From: Raineya sp964654605
GTDB taxonomy: Bacteria > Bacteroidota > Bacteroidia > Cytophagales > Thermonemataceae
Reading direction: 5' to 3'
Assembly (NCBI GenBank): GCA_964654605.1
Contig: CAZZLW010000093.1
Coordinates: forward strand, 1 to 64,000
Length of the DNA stretch: 64,000 bases
A program made the position numbers and the translations under genes. Under the pieces are notes generated by a model. That model saw only the letters and a list, made by a program, of their open reading frames with translations. It had not been told where the DNA came from and did not search any database. Each line of letters starts with the position of its first letter. Within the stretch, counting starts at the first letter, position 1. Shown piece after piece: positions 1 through 9,729 of the stretch.

Positions 1-264
1 TAGCATATCGTTGATAAAACTAACGTTATGCCCTACAAAAACACCGTCACCAATTTTTACTCCTTCGCAAATAAAAGTATGGGAAGAGATTTTACAATTT
101 TTGCCAATGACTGCTCCTTTCTGAATTTCTACAAAAGAGCCTATTTTTGAGCCATCGCCAATGGTACAGCCATATAAATTTACAAATTTGAAAATTTTTA
201 CATTTTCACCCACTTGAACGTTGCTGATTGACTGACGCTCGTTTTCAATATTGAGGATTTGCAT
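1..264 (-). CDS. Hexapeptide-repeat sugar N-acetyltransferase (WbpD/WlbB-like), 3' part cut by window edge
   Basis: Translation from the ATG at 264 gives 88 residues without a stop, running off the window. It is a left-handed beta-helix: repeats such as IGDGSKIGSFVEI, IGKNCKISSHTFI and IGDGVFVGHNVSF. This is the family that acetylates UDP-3-amino-sugars such as UDP-2-acetamido-3-amino-glucuronate for surface polysaccharide. The start lies 7 nt behind the stop of the Gfo/Idh dehydrogenase, and in WbpB/WbpD-type pathways exactly these two enzymes act together, which supports the assignment. The exact sugar is inference; other hexapeptide acyltransferases cannot be excluded from the N-terminal part alone. 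Confidence 0.75.
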   Translation of the reverse strand, partial: MQILNIENERQSISNVQVGENVKIFKFVNLYGCTIGDGSKIGSFVEIQKGAVIGKNCKISSHTFICEGVKIGDGVFVGHNVSFINDML

Positions 265-270
265 AATTCT

Positions 271-1268
271 TTATAAAGTTACTTCTTCACCTTTATTTTT
301 AATAGACTTCTGCGAAGCCTCTAAAATTTGCACAACCAAAGCCCCTGTTTCGGCGGTGGCTCGTGGTTTTTTATTCTGCAAAATGGCGTCAATAAAATCA
401 GATGCCATTGCAAAAAGTGCCTCCGTACCCTCTAATTTAGGTACGTAAATATCGCCTACGCGATAATCTACCAAAATTTTGGTTTTATCTTCTTCGGTTT
501 TTAGCTCGTAACCTGTGTCATACACTTTAATTTTTTCGGTAGCTTCCAAGTCGTTCCAAACAATCATTTTTTTATCGCCCCCTACAAGCATCTGCCTGAC
601 TTTTACAGGCGAACTCCAAGAGCAATTGAAATGAGCAATTTTATTGGAAGCATAATGTAAAGTGAGGTAAGCAATATTTTCAATATCGTTTTTAGTGTGC
701 GAAATACCCACCGCTTGCACTGCCACAGGTTTTTCGTTCATCAAGTAATAACATACAGAAATATCGTGAGAGGCTAAGTCCCATAAAACATTTATATCCT
801 GCTGGAATAGACCTAAATTGATACGAGTGGAGTCTATGTAATTTATCTTTCCGATGATGCCATTATCTATTAAATTTTTCATTTTTTCAACGGCACTTGT
901 ATAAAGAAAGATATGGTCAACCATTAGAACAAGTTTTTTTTTTCAGCAATCTCTATGAGTTCTTGGGCTTGGGCATAGGTAGAAGTCATTGGCTTTTCTA
1001 CCAAAACGTGCTTTCCTGCTTCCAAACACTTTTTAGCAAGCTCGTAATGCGTAAAAACAGGCGTAGCAATGGCTACTGCATCAATTTTGGATAAAAATTC
1101 ATCAAACGAAGTAGTAGTTTCTACGGTGGGGTAGAGTTTGGGGATACTTTCTAACTTTTGCTTGTCAAAATCTAAAACGATTTTAAGCGAAGCTTTTTTT
1201 TGGGCATAGAAATTTCTTACCAAATTTTTGCCCCAATAGCCATAGCCAATAATACCGATATTCATCAT
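271..1268 (-). pseudogene. Gfo/Idh/MocA-family sugar dehydrogenase (WbpB-like), split by a frameshift
   Basis: The N-terminal half (start 1265 or 1268, MNIGIIGYGYWG, Rossmann motif GxGxxG; later HVLVEKPMTSTYAQA with the conserved EKP) stops at about 924. The C-terminal half continues in another frame (VDHIFLYTSAVEKM ... LWDLASHDISVCYYL, where D and H match the catalytic end). The two join perfectly if one A is added to the run of ten A (T at 934-943 on the plus strand), giving EKKKLVLMVDHIF, the usual family sequence. Together they make a normal-length enzyme of about 330 residues that would oxidise a UDP-sugar with NAD, next to the acetyltransferase. It may be a sequencing error, a true mutation, or a site rescued by polymerase slippage. 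Confidence 0.8.
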
Positions 1269-1295
1269 AACTTTGAGAAAAATCAATCATTCAAA

Positions 1296-1328
1296 TTTGG
1301 TAGCAAGATAAAGTTTTTTGTAATTTTG
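1296..1328 (+). promoter_or_regulatory. Bacteroidota-type promoter of the aminotransferase gene
   Basis: TTTG at 1296-1299 and TAATTTTG at 1321-1328 are 21 nt apart, matching the -33 TTTG / -7 TAnnTTTG consensus. The ATG is at 1348. It lies between two divergent genes. Confidence 0.6.
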
Positions 1329-1347
1329 TCAAAAAAATGTATTTTCA

Positions 1348-2562
1348 ATGACAACACCAACTACCTCTACGGCTATCCTTTCGCAAAGAGTTGTAGAATT
1401 GCACGAATCGCAAACTTTGGAAATGGCAGCCAAAGCTCGCAGTCTGAAAGCACAAGGCTATGATGTTATCAATCTTACTTTGGGTGAGCCCGATTTCAAC
1501 ACCCCCGAACACATCAAAGAAGCCGCCAAGAAAGCCATAGATGAAAACTTTTCTTTTTACACTCCTGTGCCTGCTATTTTAGAACTCCGAGAAGCCATTG
1601 CAGATAAACTCCGCCGTGAAAATCTTTTAGATGTAAAAGCTGAAAATATTGTAGTTTCTACGGGAGCTAAGCAGTCGCTTATCAATACCATTTTAGCACT
1701 TATCAATCCCGGTGATGAGGTAATTGTTTTTGCTCCATACTGGGTGAGCTATATTCCAATGATACAACTTGCACAAGGCAAGGCAGTGATTGTGGAAGGT
1801 AAAATTGAAAATGGCTTCAAAGTTATTCCCCAAGACTTACAAAATGCTATTACACCCAAAACCAAAGCGGTTATTTATTCTTCACCCTCCAACCCCACTG
1901 GCACGGTATATTCCAAAGAAGAACTTAAAGCCTTTGCAGATATTCTTGCTCCTTATGAAAATATTTTCATTATAGCTGATGAAATCTACGAATATATTAC
2001 TTTTGAGGGTAACTATTGGAGTATAGGTGCTTTTGAAAGTGTAAAAAACCGAACTATTACGGTGAATGGCTTTTCCAAGAGTTTTGCAATGACAGGCTGG
2101 CGAGTAGGCTACATTGCCGCTCCCAAATCCATTGCCGATGCGTGTATCAAGATTCAAGGGCAATTTACTTCAGCTACTTGCTCTATTGCTCAAAAAGCCG
2201 CTCTTGCCGCCATTACAGGCGACCTTTCTGCCACACAAACAATGAAAAATGCTTATCTACGTCGTAGAGATTTGGTGTTGGATTTACTCAAAGATACACC
2301 TACTATCAAAACGTATGTTCCACAAGGGGCGTTTTATCTTTTCCCTGATGTAAGCTATTATTTTGGAAAATCTGATGGCAAAACCACTATTGGCAATGCT
2401 TACGATTTGTGTATGTATTTGCTCAATGAGGCTTACGTGGCACTCGTAGATGGCGAAGGATTTGGAGCCAAAAATTGTATTCGTATTTCTTTTGCCGCCG
2501 CAGATGAAAAACTCATAGAAGGCATTAAACGTATTAAAGAGGCTTTAAGTCGTTTGCAGTAG
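1348..2562 (+). CDS. Pyridoxal-phosphate aminotransferase class I (aspartate aminotransferase-like)
   Basis: 404 residues, usual for class I/II aminotransferases. The N-terminal signature NLTLGEPDFNTPEHI, the substrate segment SSPSNPTGTVYS, the cofactor Asp/Tyr in ADEIYEYI, and the PLP-lysine motif NGFSKSFAMTGWRVGY are all present, with the C-terminal arginine in NCIRISFA. It transfers amino groups between an amino acid (probably aspartate) and 2-oxoglutarate in the cytoplasm. Substrate range cannot be read from sequence. Its own promoter lies upstream, and the last 18 nt overlap tail-to-tail with ybeY on the other strand. Confidence 0.9.
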   Translation: MTTPTTSTAILSQRVVELHESQTLEMAAKARSLKAQGYDVINLTLGEPDFNTPEHIKEAAKKAIDENFSFYTPVPAILELREAIADKLRRENLLDVKAENIVVSTGAKQSLINTILALINPGDEVIVFAPYWVSYIPMIQLAQGKAVIVEGKIENGFKVIPQDLQNAITPKTKAVIYSSPSNPTGTVYSKEELKAFADILAPYENIFIIADEIYEYITFEGNYWSIGAFESVKNRTITVNGFSKSFAMTGWRVGYIAAPKSIADACIKIQGQFTSATCSIAQKAALAAITGDLSATQTMKNAYLRRRDLVLDLLKDTPTIKTYVPQGAFYLFPDVSYYFGKSDGKTTIGNAYDLCMYLLNEAYVALVDGEGFGAKNCIRISFAAADEKLIEGIKRIKEALSRLQ

Positions 2563-2970
2563 AGCTAAAGCCTCGTTTTCTTTACTTCGCATTTGGGCGG
2601 CTTCGGCATCAGTTTTATCCCGATAGCCGAGCAGATGTAAAACTCCGTGAATCATCACTCGGTGCAGTTCTTGCTCAAAACTTACTTGTAGGTTTTGAGC
2701 ATTTTCTTGTACTCTTTCCACGCTAATAAATATATCGCCTTCTATAATGTTTTGTTTTTCGGAGTTATCAAAGGTAATAATATCGGTGTAGTCGTCGTGT
2801 TGGAGATAGGCTACGTTGATTTTGTGTAAATATTCATCATTGCAAAAAATAAAGTTCAGTTCGCCGAGTTTGTACTTTTCTTGTAAAATCACCGCTTTCA
2901 CCCAGCGTTTTACTTTCAAAACATCAGCAAGTTTGAATGAGATGATTTCTGTAAAAAAGTGTATTGCCAT
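2545..2970 (-). CDS. ybeY: Endoribonuclease YbeY, rRNA maturation factor
   Basis: 141 residues, normal family length. The zinc-site region reads HGVLHLLGYRDKTDAEAAQM. The first two histidines are the standard ones; the Bacteroidota version replaces the usual DH pair after GY with a KD/RD-type sequence. The segment DIITFDNSE is the conserved strand before the active site. It trims 16S rRNA and takes part in ribosome quality control. Its 3' end overlaps the aminotransferase gene by 18 nt. No promoter of its own is obvious in the 95-nt gap to the terminator of the next gene. Confidence 0.92.
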   Translation of the reverse strand: MAIHFFTEIISFKLADVLKVKRWVKAVILQEKYKLGELNFIFCNDEYLHKINVAYLQHDDYTDIITFDNSEKQNIIEGDIFISVERVQENAQNLQVSFEQELHRVMIHGVLHLLGYRDKTDAEAAQMRSKENEALALLQTT

Positions 2971-3022
2971 AAAAAGAGTATTTTGCCAAGGTTTGGCAAT
3001 TTGAGCATAAAATTTTAGCCAA

Positions 3023-3056
3023 ACAAAAAAGCCCCAAAATTTTTTGAGGCTTTTGG
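3023..3056 (-). terminator. Rho-independent terminator of the T9SS cargo gene
   Basis: On the minus strand AAAAGCC pairs with GGCTTTT around an A/T loop and is followed by a T-rich tract. It lies just after the stop at 3066. Confidence 0.75.
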
Positions 3057-3065
3057 CTGTTTTTT

Positions 3066-6000
3066 CTATTGTTTGATAAACTTACTGGTGAGCATTTCGC
3101 CGTTTTCGGTTTGCAGACGTATAATATACAAACCTTTGGGCAAATTCTGCAATTTTTCAGATAGTTGCGTTTCGGTATTTACCAAGCTATCATTTACTAC
3201 TGCAAGGGTTTTGCCTGTCTGGCTTACTATTTCCACTTTGATAGTGCTGATTTCGCTTCTTGTTCCCAAAGCAACTTTTACAAAATCTTTTTCGGTAGCA
3301 GGGTTGGGATAAATGAGCAGTTGCACTGCTTTGGTTTTATCCAAACTGATAGTTGGCGAATAGCGGAAAGTTTTATCTTGCTCCAAAACACGCAAGCGGT
3401 AATAGCTCAAGCCTGTAAAATCTTTATCCAAAAAGCCATAAGTATTGATATGGGCATTTTTGGCATTTACAAAGCCAATTTTACGAAACTCTCTATTATC
3501 GGTAGATTTTTCTACTTCAAAACCTGCAATATTTAACTCGGTAGCGGTTTGCCAAGTTAGTTCGGCTTCGCCTTTTTCATTGATTTTCCCTTTGAAAGAG
3601 AGCAATTCCAGAGGCAATGGGTTAAAACTATTGGAACTTGCAAGTGTAAAAGGACTAAAAGAACTAATGGCAGCACTGCTACGAATGGCACTTGCAGGAA
3701 TAAGCGTTGCGGTAGTATTGCCGTGGTCTCTCCATACGGCACCGTCCCAACGAGCTACACGCAAGGCACTTTCTTGCCCCGAAGTAATGCCACAGCTTCG
3801 CACATTATCATAGCTAAGCTCTACAAAGACATTAGAAGTACCTCCTGTACGATTGAGAATCCAGTGTTCGCAGTTACCTACGTGGTCTAATGTTACATCT
3901 TTGGAAGTAATATCGTAGGGGTTCGGATAAATTCTATCATAGGTAGCAGTGAAATGGTCTGTGGCAGCAGAAGGGGCAGAAATAGCAATGGGAGCATAAA
4001 AACCATCATCACCCACAGGGAACACAAATGTATCATTGCCCACCTTACGAACCCAACCATTTACATAGCTATTGTTATTAGCTCCTGTGGTGGTGGCATT
4101 ATCCAGAAATTCCATTCTTGCGGTTGTAGCATTAGGGGCATTTACCCTGCCTGCGGTGAAGGTCGCCGAACCTGAAATTTCTACATTGGTACTATTGAGT
4201 GTTACGTTGCCTGCGGTTTTGTTGAAAACGATATTGTAAAAACGCTCTGTACCTCCTTGCGTAGTGATAGTTTGGTTCAAACCTTCACGGAAACGGATAG
4301 TTCCATTACCTTCTTGGAAAGAACTTGCTGTGCCAAGTGTATTCTCCCAGTTACCTAAAAGATTGATAACACCATCAGGGGTGGCAGAATTGCTATCATC
4401 CATATCCAAAGCTCCTGTTCCCGAAATATTAAGGTTTCCGTGAATATCTAAACGATTGGGAGGTGTGTTGTTGCCTTCTATGATGAGTGTAAGCCTATCT
4501 AAATTGATATTTCTACACTCTGCCACTCTTTGTGTGCCGTCAAGACTTGCAAAATATAAATCTGCATTGATAGCAGTGCTACTGATGGTAGGATTATTAG
4601 TAGCAGTGGGAGAGATAGTGACATCTACCGTTGCAGTAGGAACAGAGAAATTTTCCCAATTTCGGCAATTGAACCAGTTGGTGTTAGTAGTGCCTGTCCA
4701 TTTGCCTGGAACAGCCGCTGCTCCTGTTACCGTAAAAGCACTATTACATTGAGTAGCAGGGAAGTCATCACCCGTAGTACCTAAATCACTAAACCAATTT
4801 CCAGTGAAATTAATGATATTGTTGATATGTGTAAATTGAGGATTTGAACCTCTTGGTCCTGTATAGTAAGCGACACTTCTATCAATACTTGTTGTTGCTT
4901 GTATAGCAAAACACTCAATTTCGGGAGGAATGCGAGAACGTCTTCTTTGATTAGCTGTTGGAAAAGCAGTTAAATCGTCCGCTACTGTCCACCAAGTGCC
5001 TCCTTGCATTATTCCACCTAATATATTACCTTCAAAAGTGGAGTATGTGCCGTGGTTGATAAAAGTTCCTTGCATCAAAAAAACAGCATCGGGAGCTGTT
5101 GTACTCATATTTGCACCACCTGTTCCAGTTGTATTGGGGGCATTTACTCTGCTAAAATCTGAGCTTGCTACGCCATTGATAGAAAAATTATCGGGACCAC
5201 CAGTACCGGGAACTTCAAAACAGATGATGGATCCTCTTCCTATGGTAGTTGTCCCATTATATGTTATTTCAAAAGCTTCTATATTATTGCTTGGAGTACC
5301 ATCACAAGCATACCAACGTCTTGTTCTTACATTGGCAGGAGCAAGCATTTCATAGACAGCATTGGCATAAATAAACTTTGTACTAGGGCTTATATCTACA
5401 AGAGTAACTATACTAATTTTATCAGTAGGTCCAGAAATCTGGTTATCAAAACCTATGAACATCATATCGCCAGGTCGTAGTGTGGTTTGATTAGAGCCTA
5501 AACCTTGAATAGCAAAGGTATAGGGGTTTTCATCACTATCGTTATTAGGAATATTTACCTGAGCAGTTCTTAATCCAAGAGCAGAGGGGTCAAATTGAAT
5601 TACCAAAGTAGAGGTACTTGCAGCAGGAATGGTAGAAGAGGGTAAAGAAAGAATTGTAAAATCTGAGGCGTGGGCACCTGTAATAGTAATAGTGCCTATG
5701 TTTAAATCTGATGTACCCAGATTTTCAATCGTAAAAGTGCGATTTTGAGTTCCAGCGGTTACATTAACTCCTCCAAAATCTGTGTGGTCAGTAAGAGAAG
5801 GGGTCATATCGCCATTTACTATACTTACAGAATTACCCCTAACATTAATTTCTGGACCTGTAAAAGAGGGGGGGATAAAAGTAGCAGTAACACTTACATT
5901 ATCTATACCAATACCTTGTGAATTGGAACCAGTAGTATTGATATTCCATCTTAGATAAAAGTCAGAAGAGGGAGACAATGCTGTGGGAAATGTGATAACA

Positions 6001-6557
6001 ATACCTGTTCTGGAAACGACTAATGGAGTTGTGAATGTATAAGAAGAACTTCCTGTTGGAAAGTTGCCAGATGCAATATCGCCAGCAACAATAGCAGTCC
6101 AATTATTACCATCAAGAGAGTAGTAAAATTCTATAGAGGCAACAGCAGTGTTAATACGGTATCTTTCAGCTTCGTAAGAAACACTTACAGAACTTATCAA
6201 GTCTGTAGGGTGAGTATTTCTGTAATGCGACATTAAACTTCTAGGACTAGAGAATGACCCAGATGTCATAGAACCAACAGCTCTATCTGTACAAGCAGCT
6301 GATATTCCCCAGTTGTATGTTCCTCCAGTAGTTGGAGTTCCTCCACAAGCATTTTGAGTTGTAGTGGTGCTTCCTCCAGAGAAAGTTGGAGTAGCTGTTC
6401 CGTTTAATCTCCAATTTGAAGGTAAATTGTTTGTAGAACCCATAGAGTCAAAATTCTCAGTTACAGGAGTGGTGTTGGGAACGCTAATCTGCCCCCAAGC
6501 TCCATTCCATAGAAACAAAGTTGTAAGCAAACAACAGAGTAGAATAATTTTTTTCAT
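3066..6557 (-). CDS. Large secreted protein with T9SS type A sorting domain
   Basis: 1163 residues. A signal peptide (about residues 1-22, ending GAWGQ) directs Sec export. An N-terminal beta-sandwich follows, then a HYDIN/choice-of-anchor-D type domain at about 235-355 (TFTIENLGTSDLNIGTI), a middle unknown part, a sandwich starting near GKWTGTTNTNWFNCRNW, and a C-terminal sorting domain (about 1080-1163, LLIYPNPATEKDF ... LPKGLYIIRLQT). Such domains are recognised by the type IX system and cut by the PorU sortase, which is encoded at 24.4 kb in this window. No enzymatic motif is visible; an adhesin or surface-layer role is plausible but inferred. Single-gene unit with its own promoter and terminator. 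Confidence 0.85.
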   Translation of the reverse strand: MKKIILLCCLLTTLFLWNGAWGQISVPNTTPVTENFDSMGSTNNLPSNWRLNGTATPTFSGGSTTTTQNACGGTPTTGGTYNWGISAACTDRAVGSMTSGSFSSPRSLMSHYRNTHPTDLISSVSVSYEAERYRINTAVASIEFYYSLDGNNWTAIVAGDIASGNFPTGSSSYTFTTPLVVSRTGIVITFPTALSPSSDFYLRWNINTTGSNSQGIGIDNVSVTATFIPPSFTGPEINVRGNSVSIVNGDMTPSLTDHTDFGGVNVTAGTQNRTFTIENLGTSDLNIGTITITGAHASDFTILSLPSSTIPAASTSTLVIQFDPSALGLRTAQVNIPNNDSDENPYTFAIQGLGSNQTTLRPGDMMFIGFDNQISGPTDKISIVTLVDISPSTKFIYANAVYEMLAPANVRTRRWYACDGTPSNNIEAFEITYNGTTTIGRGSIICFEVPGTGGPDNFSINGVASSDFSRVNAPNTTGTGGANMSTTAPDAVFLMQGTFINHGTYSTFEGNILGGIMQGGTWWTVADDLTAFPTANQRRRSRIPPEIECFAIQATTSIDRSVAYYTGPRGSNPQFTHINNIINFTGNWFSDLGTTGDDFPATQCNSAFTVTGAAAVPGKWTGTTNTNWFNCRNWENFSVPTATVDVTISPTATNNPTISSTAINADLYFASLDGTQRVAECRNINLDRLTLIIEGNNTPPNRLDIHGNLNISGTGALDMDDSNSATPDGVINLLGNWENTLGTASSFQEGNGTIRFREGLNQTITTQGGTERFYNIVFNKTAGNVTLNSTNVEISGSATFTAGRVNAPNATTARMEFLDNATTTGANNNSYVNGWVRKVGNDTFVFPVGDDGFYAPIAISAPSAATDHFTATYDRIYPNPYDITSKDVTLDHVGNCEHWILNRTGGTSNVFVELSYDNVRSCGITSGQESALRVARWDGAVWRDHGNTTATLIPASAIRSSAAISSFSPFTLASSNSFNPLPLELLSFKGKINEKGEAELTWQTATELNIAGFEVEKSTDNREFRKIGFVNAKNAHINTYGFLDKDFTGLSYYRLRVLEQDKTFRYSPTISLDKTKAVQLLIYPNPATEKDFVKVALGTRSEISTIKVEIVSQTGKTLAVVNDSLVNTETQLSEKLQNLPKGLYIIRLQTENGEMLTSKFIKQ

Positions 6558-6583
6558 ATCTTAATCAGTTTTGTTTGTGATTG

Positions 6584-6617
6584 CAAATTTACACTGCTAT
6601 ATCCAAAAAGGCACAAA
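6584..6617 (-). promoter_or_regulatory. Probable promoter of the T9SS cargo gene
   Basis: On the minus strand TAAATTTG (6591-6584) matches the -7 consensus, and a TTTG at 6617-6614 lies 22 nt further upstream. The ATG is at 6557. Confidence 0.5.
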
Positions 6618-6711
6618 AAGGTAACTGCCCAAAAGCATTTTTAACATAAAAATAATATTGGCAAAAGTAGGTTTAAGATGAAATAATGTAAGAAAGTATG
6701 TGTTTGGTATG

Positions 6712-7737
6712 TTAATTGTTAAATCCGAGAATAAATTTTTTTAGATTGCTTTCGTACTTGTTTTGCCAAAGTTTTTCTAATTCTGCTTCTTGGCTATTAT
6801 AGCGTACATACCACATAAAAAAAGTATTGTTGAGGTGCATTTTGGCTAATTTTTCTTTGGTGTAAGTTCTTTGTTTAAATTTTATTTTTTCAAGTTCTGC
6901 AATTTTTTCCTGGATAAAAGAGGCTTTTTGGGCTTTTTTTGATGAGGTGTCAAGGTTTTGGAAATCTTTTTGGGCATAAAAGTTTTTTAGAGTTTGGGTA
7001 GTTTGTAGCATAAAAGCAATATAAAGCGAATCGTCGTAGAGTTCGTTTTGGTAAAATTGAAGATGGGGGCTACTTTTGCCAAATTTATTTTCTAAAAATA
7101 ACAAAGCCCCCTTTTTACCTACAAAAGAAGCTAAATTTTCATTGAAATTGACACTATCTTTCAGGTAAATGGTACTATGCGTAAGCTCGTGTATGATAAG
7201 TTCGGCAAGCTCGCCTTCCGAGAGTGAGAGCATAGACGAAAGCACAGGGTCTTTGAAATAGCCCAGCGTACTCCAACCCCTTACTTGGCTAATATCAGTA
7301 TCATAACCCAGTTGTACTAGCGATGCCGAATCGGCTTCGGCATACTTTCGGTTGAAATGTCCTTTGTACGAAAATTTCCCCAAAAAGCCAAATTCCCATT
7401 CATAAGGCGTTAGTTCAAAGGGTTTGCAAGCCGTTACTACCCAAAGTAGAGGTTTGCCTTTTTGGTCGTAGAAAGTGGTGTAATTATCAGTTTTTTTCAA
7501 GCCCAATTCTTTTTCAGCAAAATCCTTCACTTCTTGAATGTAACGAAGTTTGTTTTTGAGGCTATCGTTGGTGGTGCTATCTTGCAAAATTTCGCTAATA
7601 GGGCGGGTGTTCCATATAATTTGCATTTGTCCATAGCCTTGCCTTATGCCGTATAGTAGCAAATCCCAATACAAAATGGCAAGTATCAGCAAAATCAGCA
7701 AAATAATGCCCAAAAAACGTTTAATCCATTTTCGCAT
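6712..7737 (-). CDS. Putative zinc aminopeptidase (PF10023-type)
   Basis: 341 residues from the ATG at 7737; an in-frame TTG lies 12 nt upstream. One membrane segment at residues 5-24 (RFLGIILLILLILAILYW) anchors it. The family core is plain: QGYGQMQII, TACKPFELTPYEWEFGF, RGWSTLGYFKDPVLSSML, then IIHELTHSTIYL with an HExxH zinc site and a downstream glutamate in FNENLASF. Proteins of this family are annotated as putative aminopeptidases from their zinc site; the substrate is unknown. It follows the alpha/beta hydrolase gene by 54 nt on the same strand, so the two may be cotranscribed. Confidence 0.85.
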   Translation of the reverse strand: MRKWIKRFLGIILLILLILAILYWDLLLYGIRQGYGQMQIIWNTRPISEILQDSTTNDSLKNKLRYIQEVKDFAEKELGLKKTDNYTTFYDQKGKPLLWVVTACKPFELTPYEWEFGFLGKFSYKGHFNRKYAEADSASLVQLGYDTDISQVRGWSTLGYFKDPVLSSMLSLSEGELAELIIHELTHSTIYLKDSVNFNENLASFVGKKGALLFLENKFGKSSPHLQFYQNELYDDSLYIAFMLQTTQTLKNFYAQKDFQNLDTSSKKAQKASFIQEKIAELEKIKFKQRTYTKEKLAKMHLNNTFFMWYVRYNSQEAELEKLWQNKYESNLKKFILGFNN

Positions 7738-7791
7738 AGCTTCCTGCAAGATGAGCCTCTTTATTTTTTCTATTTCCTGCTTCCCAAAGTA

Positions 7792-8613
7792 TCATATCCA
7801 GCCTGAAATAAACTCGGCAATAGAATTGAGGCAATCGTCATCACGCCAGTAGCCGAAATGGCAAAGCGGATTCCAAGATTGAAGCCAGTTCCCCACATTT
7901 ACTTCAATATCGGCATTGACACTTCGTTTGTAGCTATCGCTTAAATTTTTCAGCGGATAGCCGAGTACATCATCAACATCATAAAAATTGAACCAACGAG
8001 CTTTGGATTTCCATTCTTCGGGCAAGTGGGGTATAGGAAATTCTATGGCTTCTAATGGGTGATAGCCCAACGTAAAAAAAGGAATACAAGAGCCAAAGGT
8101 GAAAAGACCTACAAGCGTTTTCATACTTTCAAAGGGATTGTCAGCCAGAAAATCGCCTGTATCGTCGCGAATAGCTTTTTGGCGGTCCCAGATATAATCA
8201 GAAATGATTTGCGTTCCAAAAGAATGAGCAATGATAATCAGAGGCTTATCTTGCTTGCCCAAATCAATATACAACTTTTCAATGGTTTCGTGAATATTTC
8301 GGTGGATTTTGTGATAAACGCCATTGCTTTTGTTGGGCGTACCTGCATAGGCTACGGCATCGCCTACGTAGCTAATCAGAAATTTTCGTAATTTGCCAAA
8401 ATTGAGCGGCTCGCCTTTGGAGACATTTCGCCAAAGTTCTTCCTCTTCGGGGTGAATTTCAGTTGCCCAAGTGGTGGGTAACATTTTCACCACATCAGGG
8501 TTTTTATCATACAAACGGATTTTTTCTTGCAAATCCTTAATAAATTGATTGGCATAATCAAGGCTTTGGTTACCTATGCCGTGAATAATCAGAACGCCAA
8601 GCTGGAAACTCAT
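7792..8613 (-). CDS. Alpha/beta-hydrolase, lipase/esterase-like
   Basis: 273 residues from the ATG at 8613 (MSFQLGVLIIHGIG); in-frame codons further upstream would overlap the divergent metX region and are less likely. The oxyanion segment LIIHGIGNQ and the nucleophile elbow IIAHSFGTQI (GxSxG variant AHSFG) are clear. A catalytic Asp candidate lies in FYDVDDVLGYPL and a His near NPLCHFGYW. No signal peptide, so probably cytoplasmic. Substrate unknown. Probably transcribed with the downstream aminopeptidase. Confidence 0.75.
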   Translation of the reverse strand: MSFQLGVLIIHGIGNQSLDYANQFIKDLQEKIRLYDKNPDVVKMLPTTWATEIHPEEEELWRNVSKGEPLNFGKLRKFLISYVGDAVAYAGTPNKSNGVYHKIHRNIHETIEKLYIDLGKQDKPLIIIAHSFGTQIISDYIWDRQKAIRDDTGDFLADNPFESMKTLVGLFTFGSCIPFFTLGYHPLEAIEFPIPHLPEEWKSKARWFNFYDVDDVLGYPLKNLSDSYKRSVNADIEVNVGNWLQSWNPLCHFGYWRDDDCLNSIAEFISGWI

Positions 8614-8696
8614 AGTAAAACTTTTTTTGAGCAAGATAGTCAAAATATTCCTTTGATTTGAACATTTTTGCGAAAAAACTTTCAAGTATTCTCAAT

Positions 8697-9704
8697 ATGA
8701 CCGAACCTGCTATTTTTCATTATACCGAGCCTTTTATTTTGGAAAATGGCTCAATTTTACCTGAAATAGAGCTAGCTTATTGTACGTATGGCAAGCTCAA
8801 TGCCCAAAAAAGTAATGTCATTTGGGTTATTCACGCCCTTACGGCAAATGCAGAGGTTGCCGATTGGTGGGCGGGGCTTTTTGGCAGTGGTAAAATGCTT
8901 GACCCCGAAAAATATTTTATTGTTTGTGCCAATAATATAGGCTCTTGTTATGGTTCTACGGGGGCTTTATCACTCAATCCGCAAACACAGGAGCCTTATT
9001 TTCACCATTTTCCTGCTCTTACTACACGCGATATGGCAAATGCTTTAGAATTGCTACGCAAGGCTTTGGATTTGCCACGCATACATTATCTTATAGGCGG
9101 CTCATTAGGCGGGCAAATTGCTTTGGAGTGGGCTATTGAACAAAAAGAAGTTTTTGAAAACCTGCTTATTTTAGCAACCAATGCCTTTCATTCGCCTTGG
9201 GGTATAGCCTTTAATGAAACGCAACGAATGGCAATACAAGCCGATGCCTCTTGGCAATATGCACACCCGCAAGCAGGTATGATGGGGTTAAAAGCCGCCC
9301 GAGCCATTGCACTGCTTTCTTACCGAAACATTGAAATTTACAACCAAAGACAGCAAGAAACCGACATTGAAAAAACCGATAACTACAAAGCAAGTTCTTA
9401 TCAGCAGTATCAGGGCGAAAAGCTGATACGCAGATTCAATGCTTTTAGCTACTGGACACTCACCAAGGCTATGGATAGCCACCACGTAGGTAGAAAGCGA
9501 GGCAGTGCCGAAAATGCCCTTGGGCAAATCAAAGCCTATGTAAAAGTGGTTGGTATTACTTCTGACTTACTTTTTCCACTTGCAGAGCAAAAGTTTTTGG
9601 CAAAGCATATCCCCAAAGCTCAATTGTACGAAATAAATTCTCTATACGGGCACGATGGTTTTTTGCTAGAATTTGAGCAAATTCAACGGATTTTTGAGGA
9701 GTAA
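8697..9704 (+). CDS. metX: Homoserine O-acetyltransferase
   Basis: 335 residues from the ATG at 8697. Acetylates homoserine with acetyl-CoA as the first committed step of methionine synthesis. MetX-family landmarks: VIWVIHALTANAEV, NNIGSCYGSTGALSLNP, the nucleophile GGSLGGQIALEW, the catalytic Asp in GITSDLLFP and the catalytic His in YGHDGFLLEF. Acetyl versus succinyl specificity is not settled by sequence; Bacteroidota enzymes are generally called MetX. It is divergent from the hydrolase gene and precedes the tRNA-tuf unit. Confidence 0.92.
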   Translation: MTEPAIFHYTEPFILENGSILPEIELAYCTYGKLNAQKSNVIWVIHALTANAEVADWWAGLFGSGKMLDPEKYFIVCANNIGSCYGSTGALSLNPQTQEPYFHHFPALTTRDMANALELLRKALDLPRIHYLIGGSLGGQIALEWAIEQKEVFENLLILATNAFHSPWGIAFNETQRMAIQADASWQYAHPQAGMMGLKAARAIALLSYRNIEIYNQRQQETDIEKTDNYKASSYQQYQGEKLIRRFNAFSYWTLTKAMDSHHVGRKRGSAENALGQIKAYVKVVGITSDLLFPLAEQKFLAKHIPKAQLYEINSLYGHDGFLLEFEQIQRIFEE

Positions 9705-9729
9705 ATTTCTCAAAATTGTCTTGGGAGAA

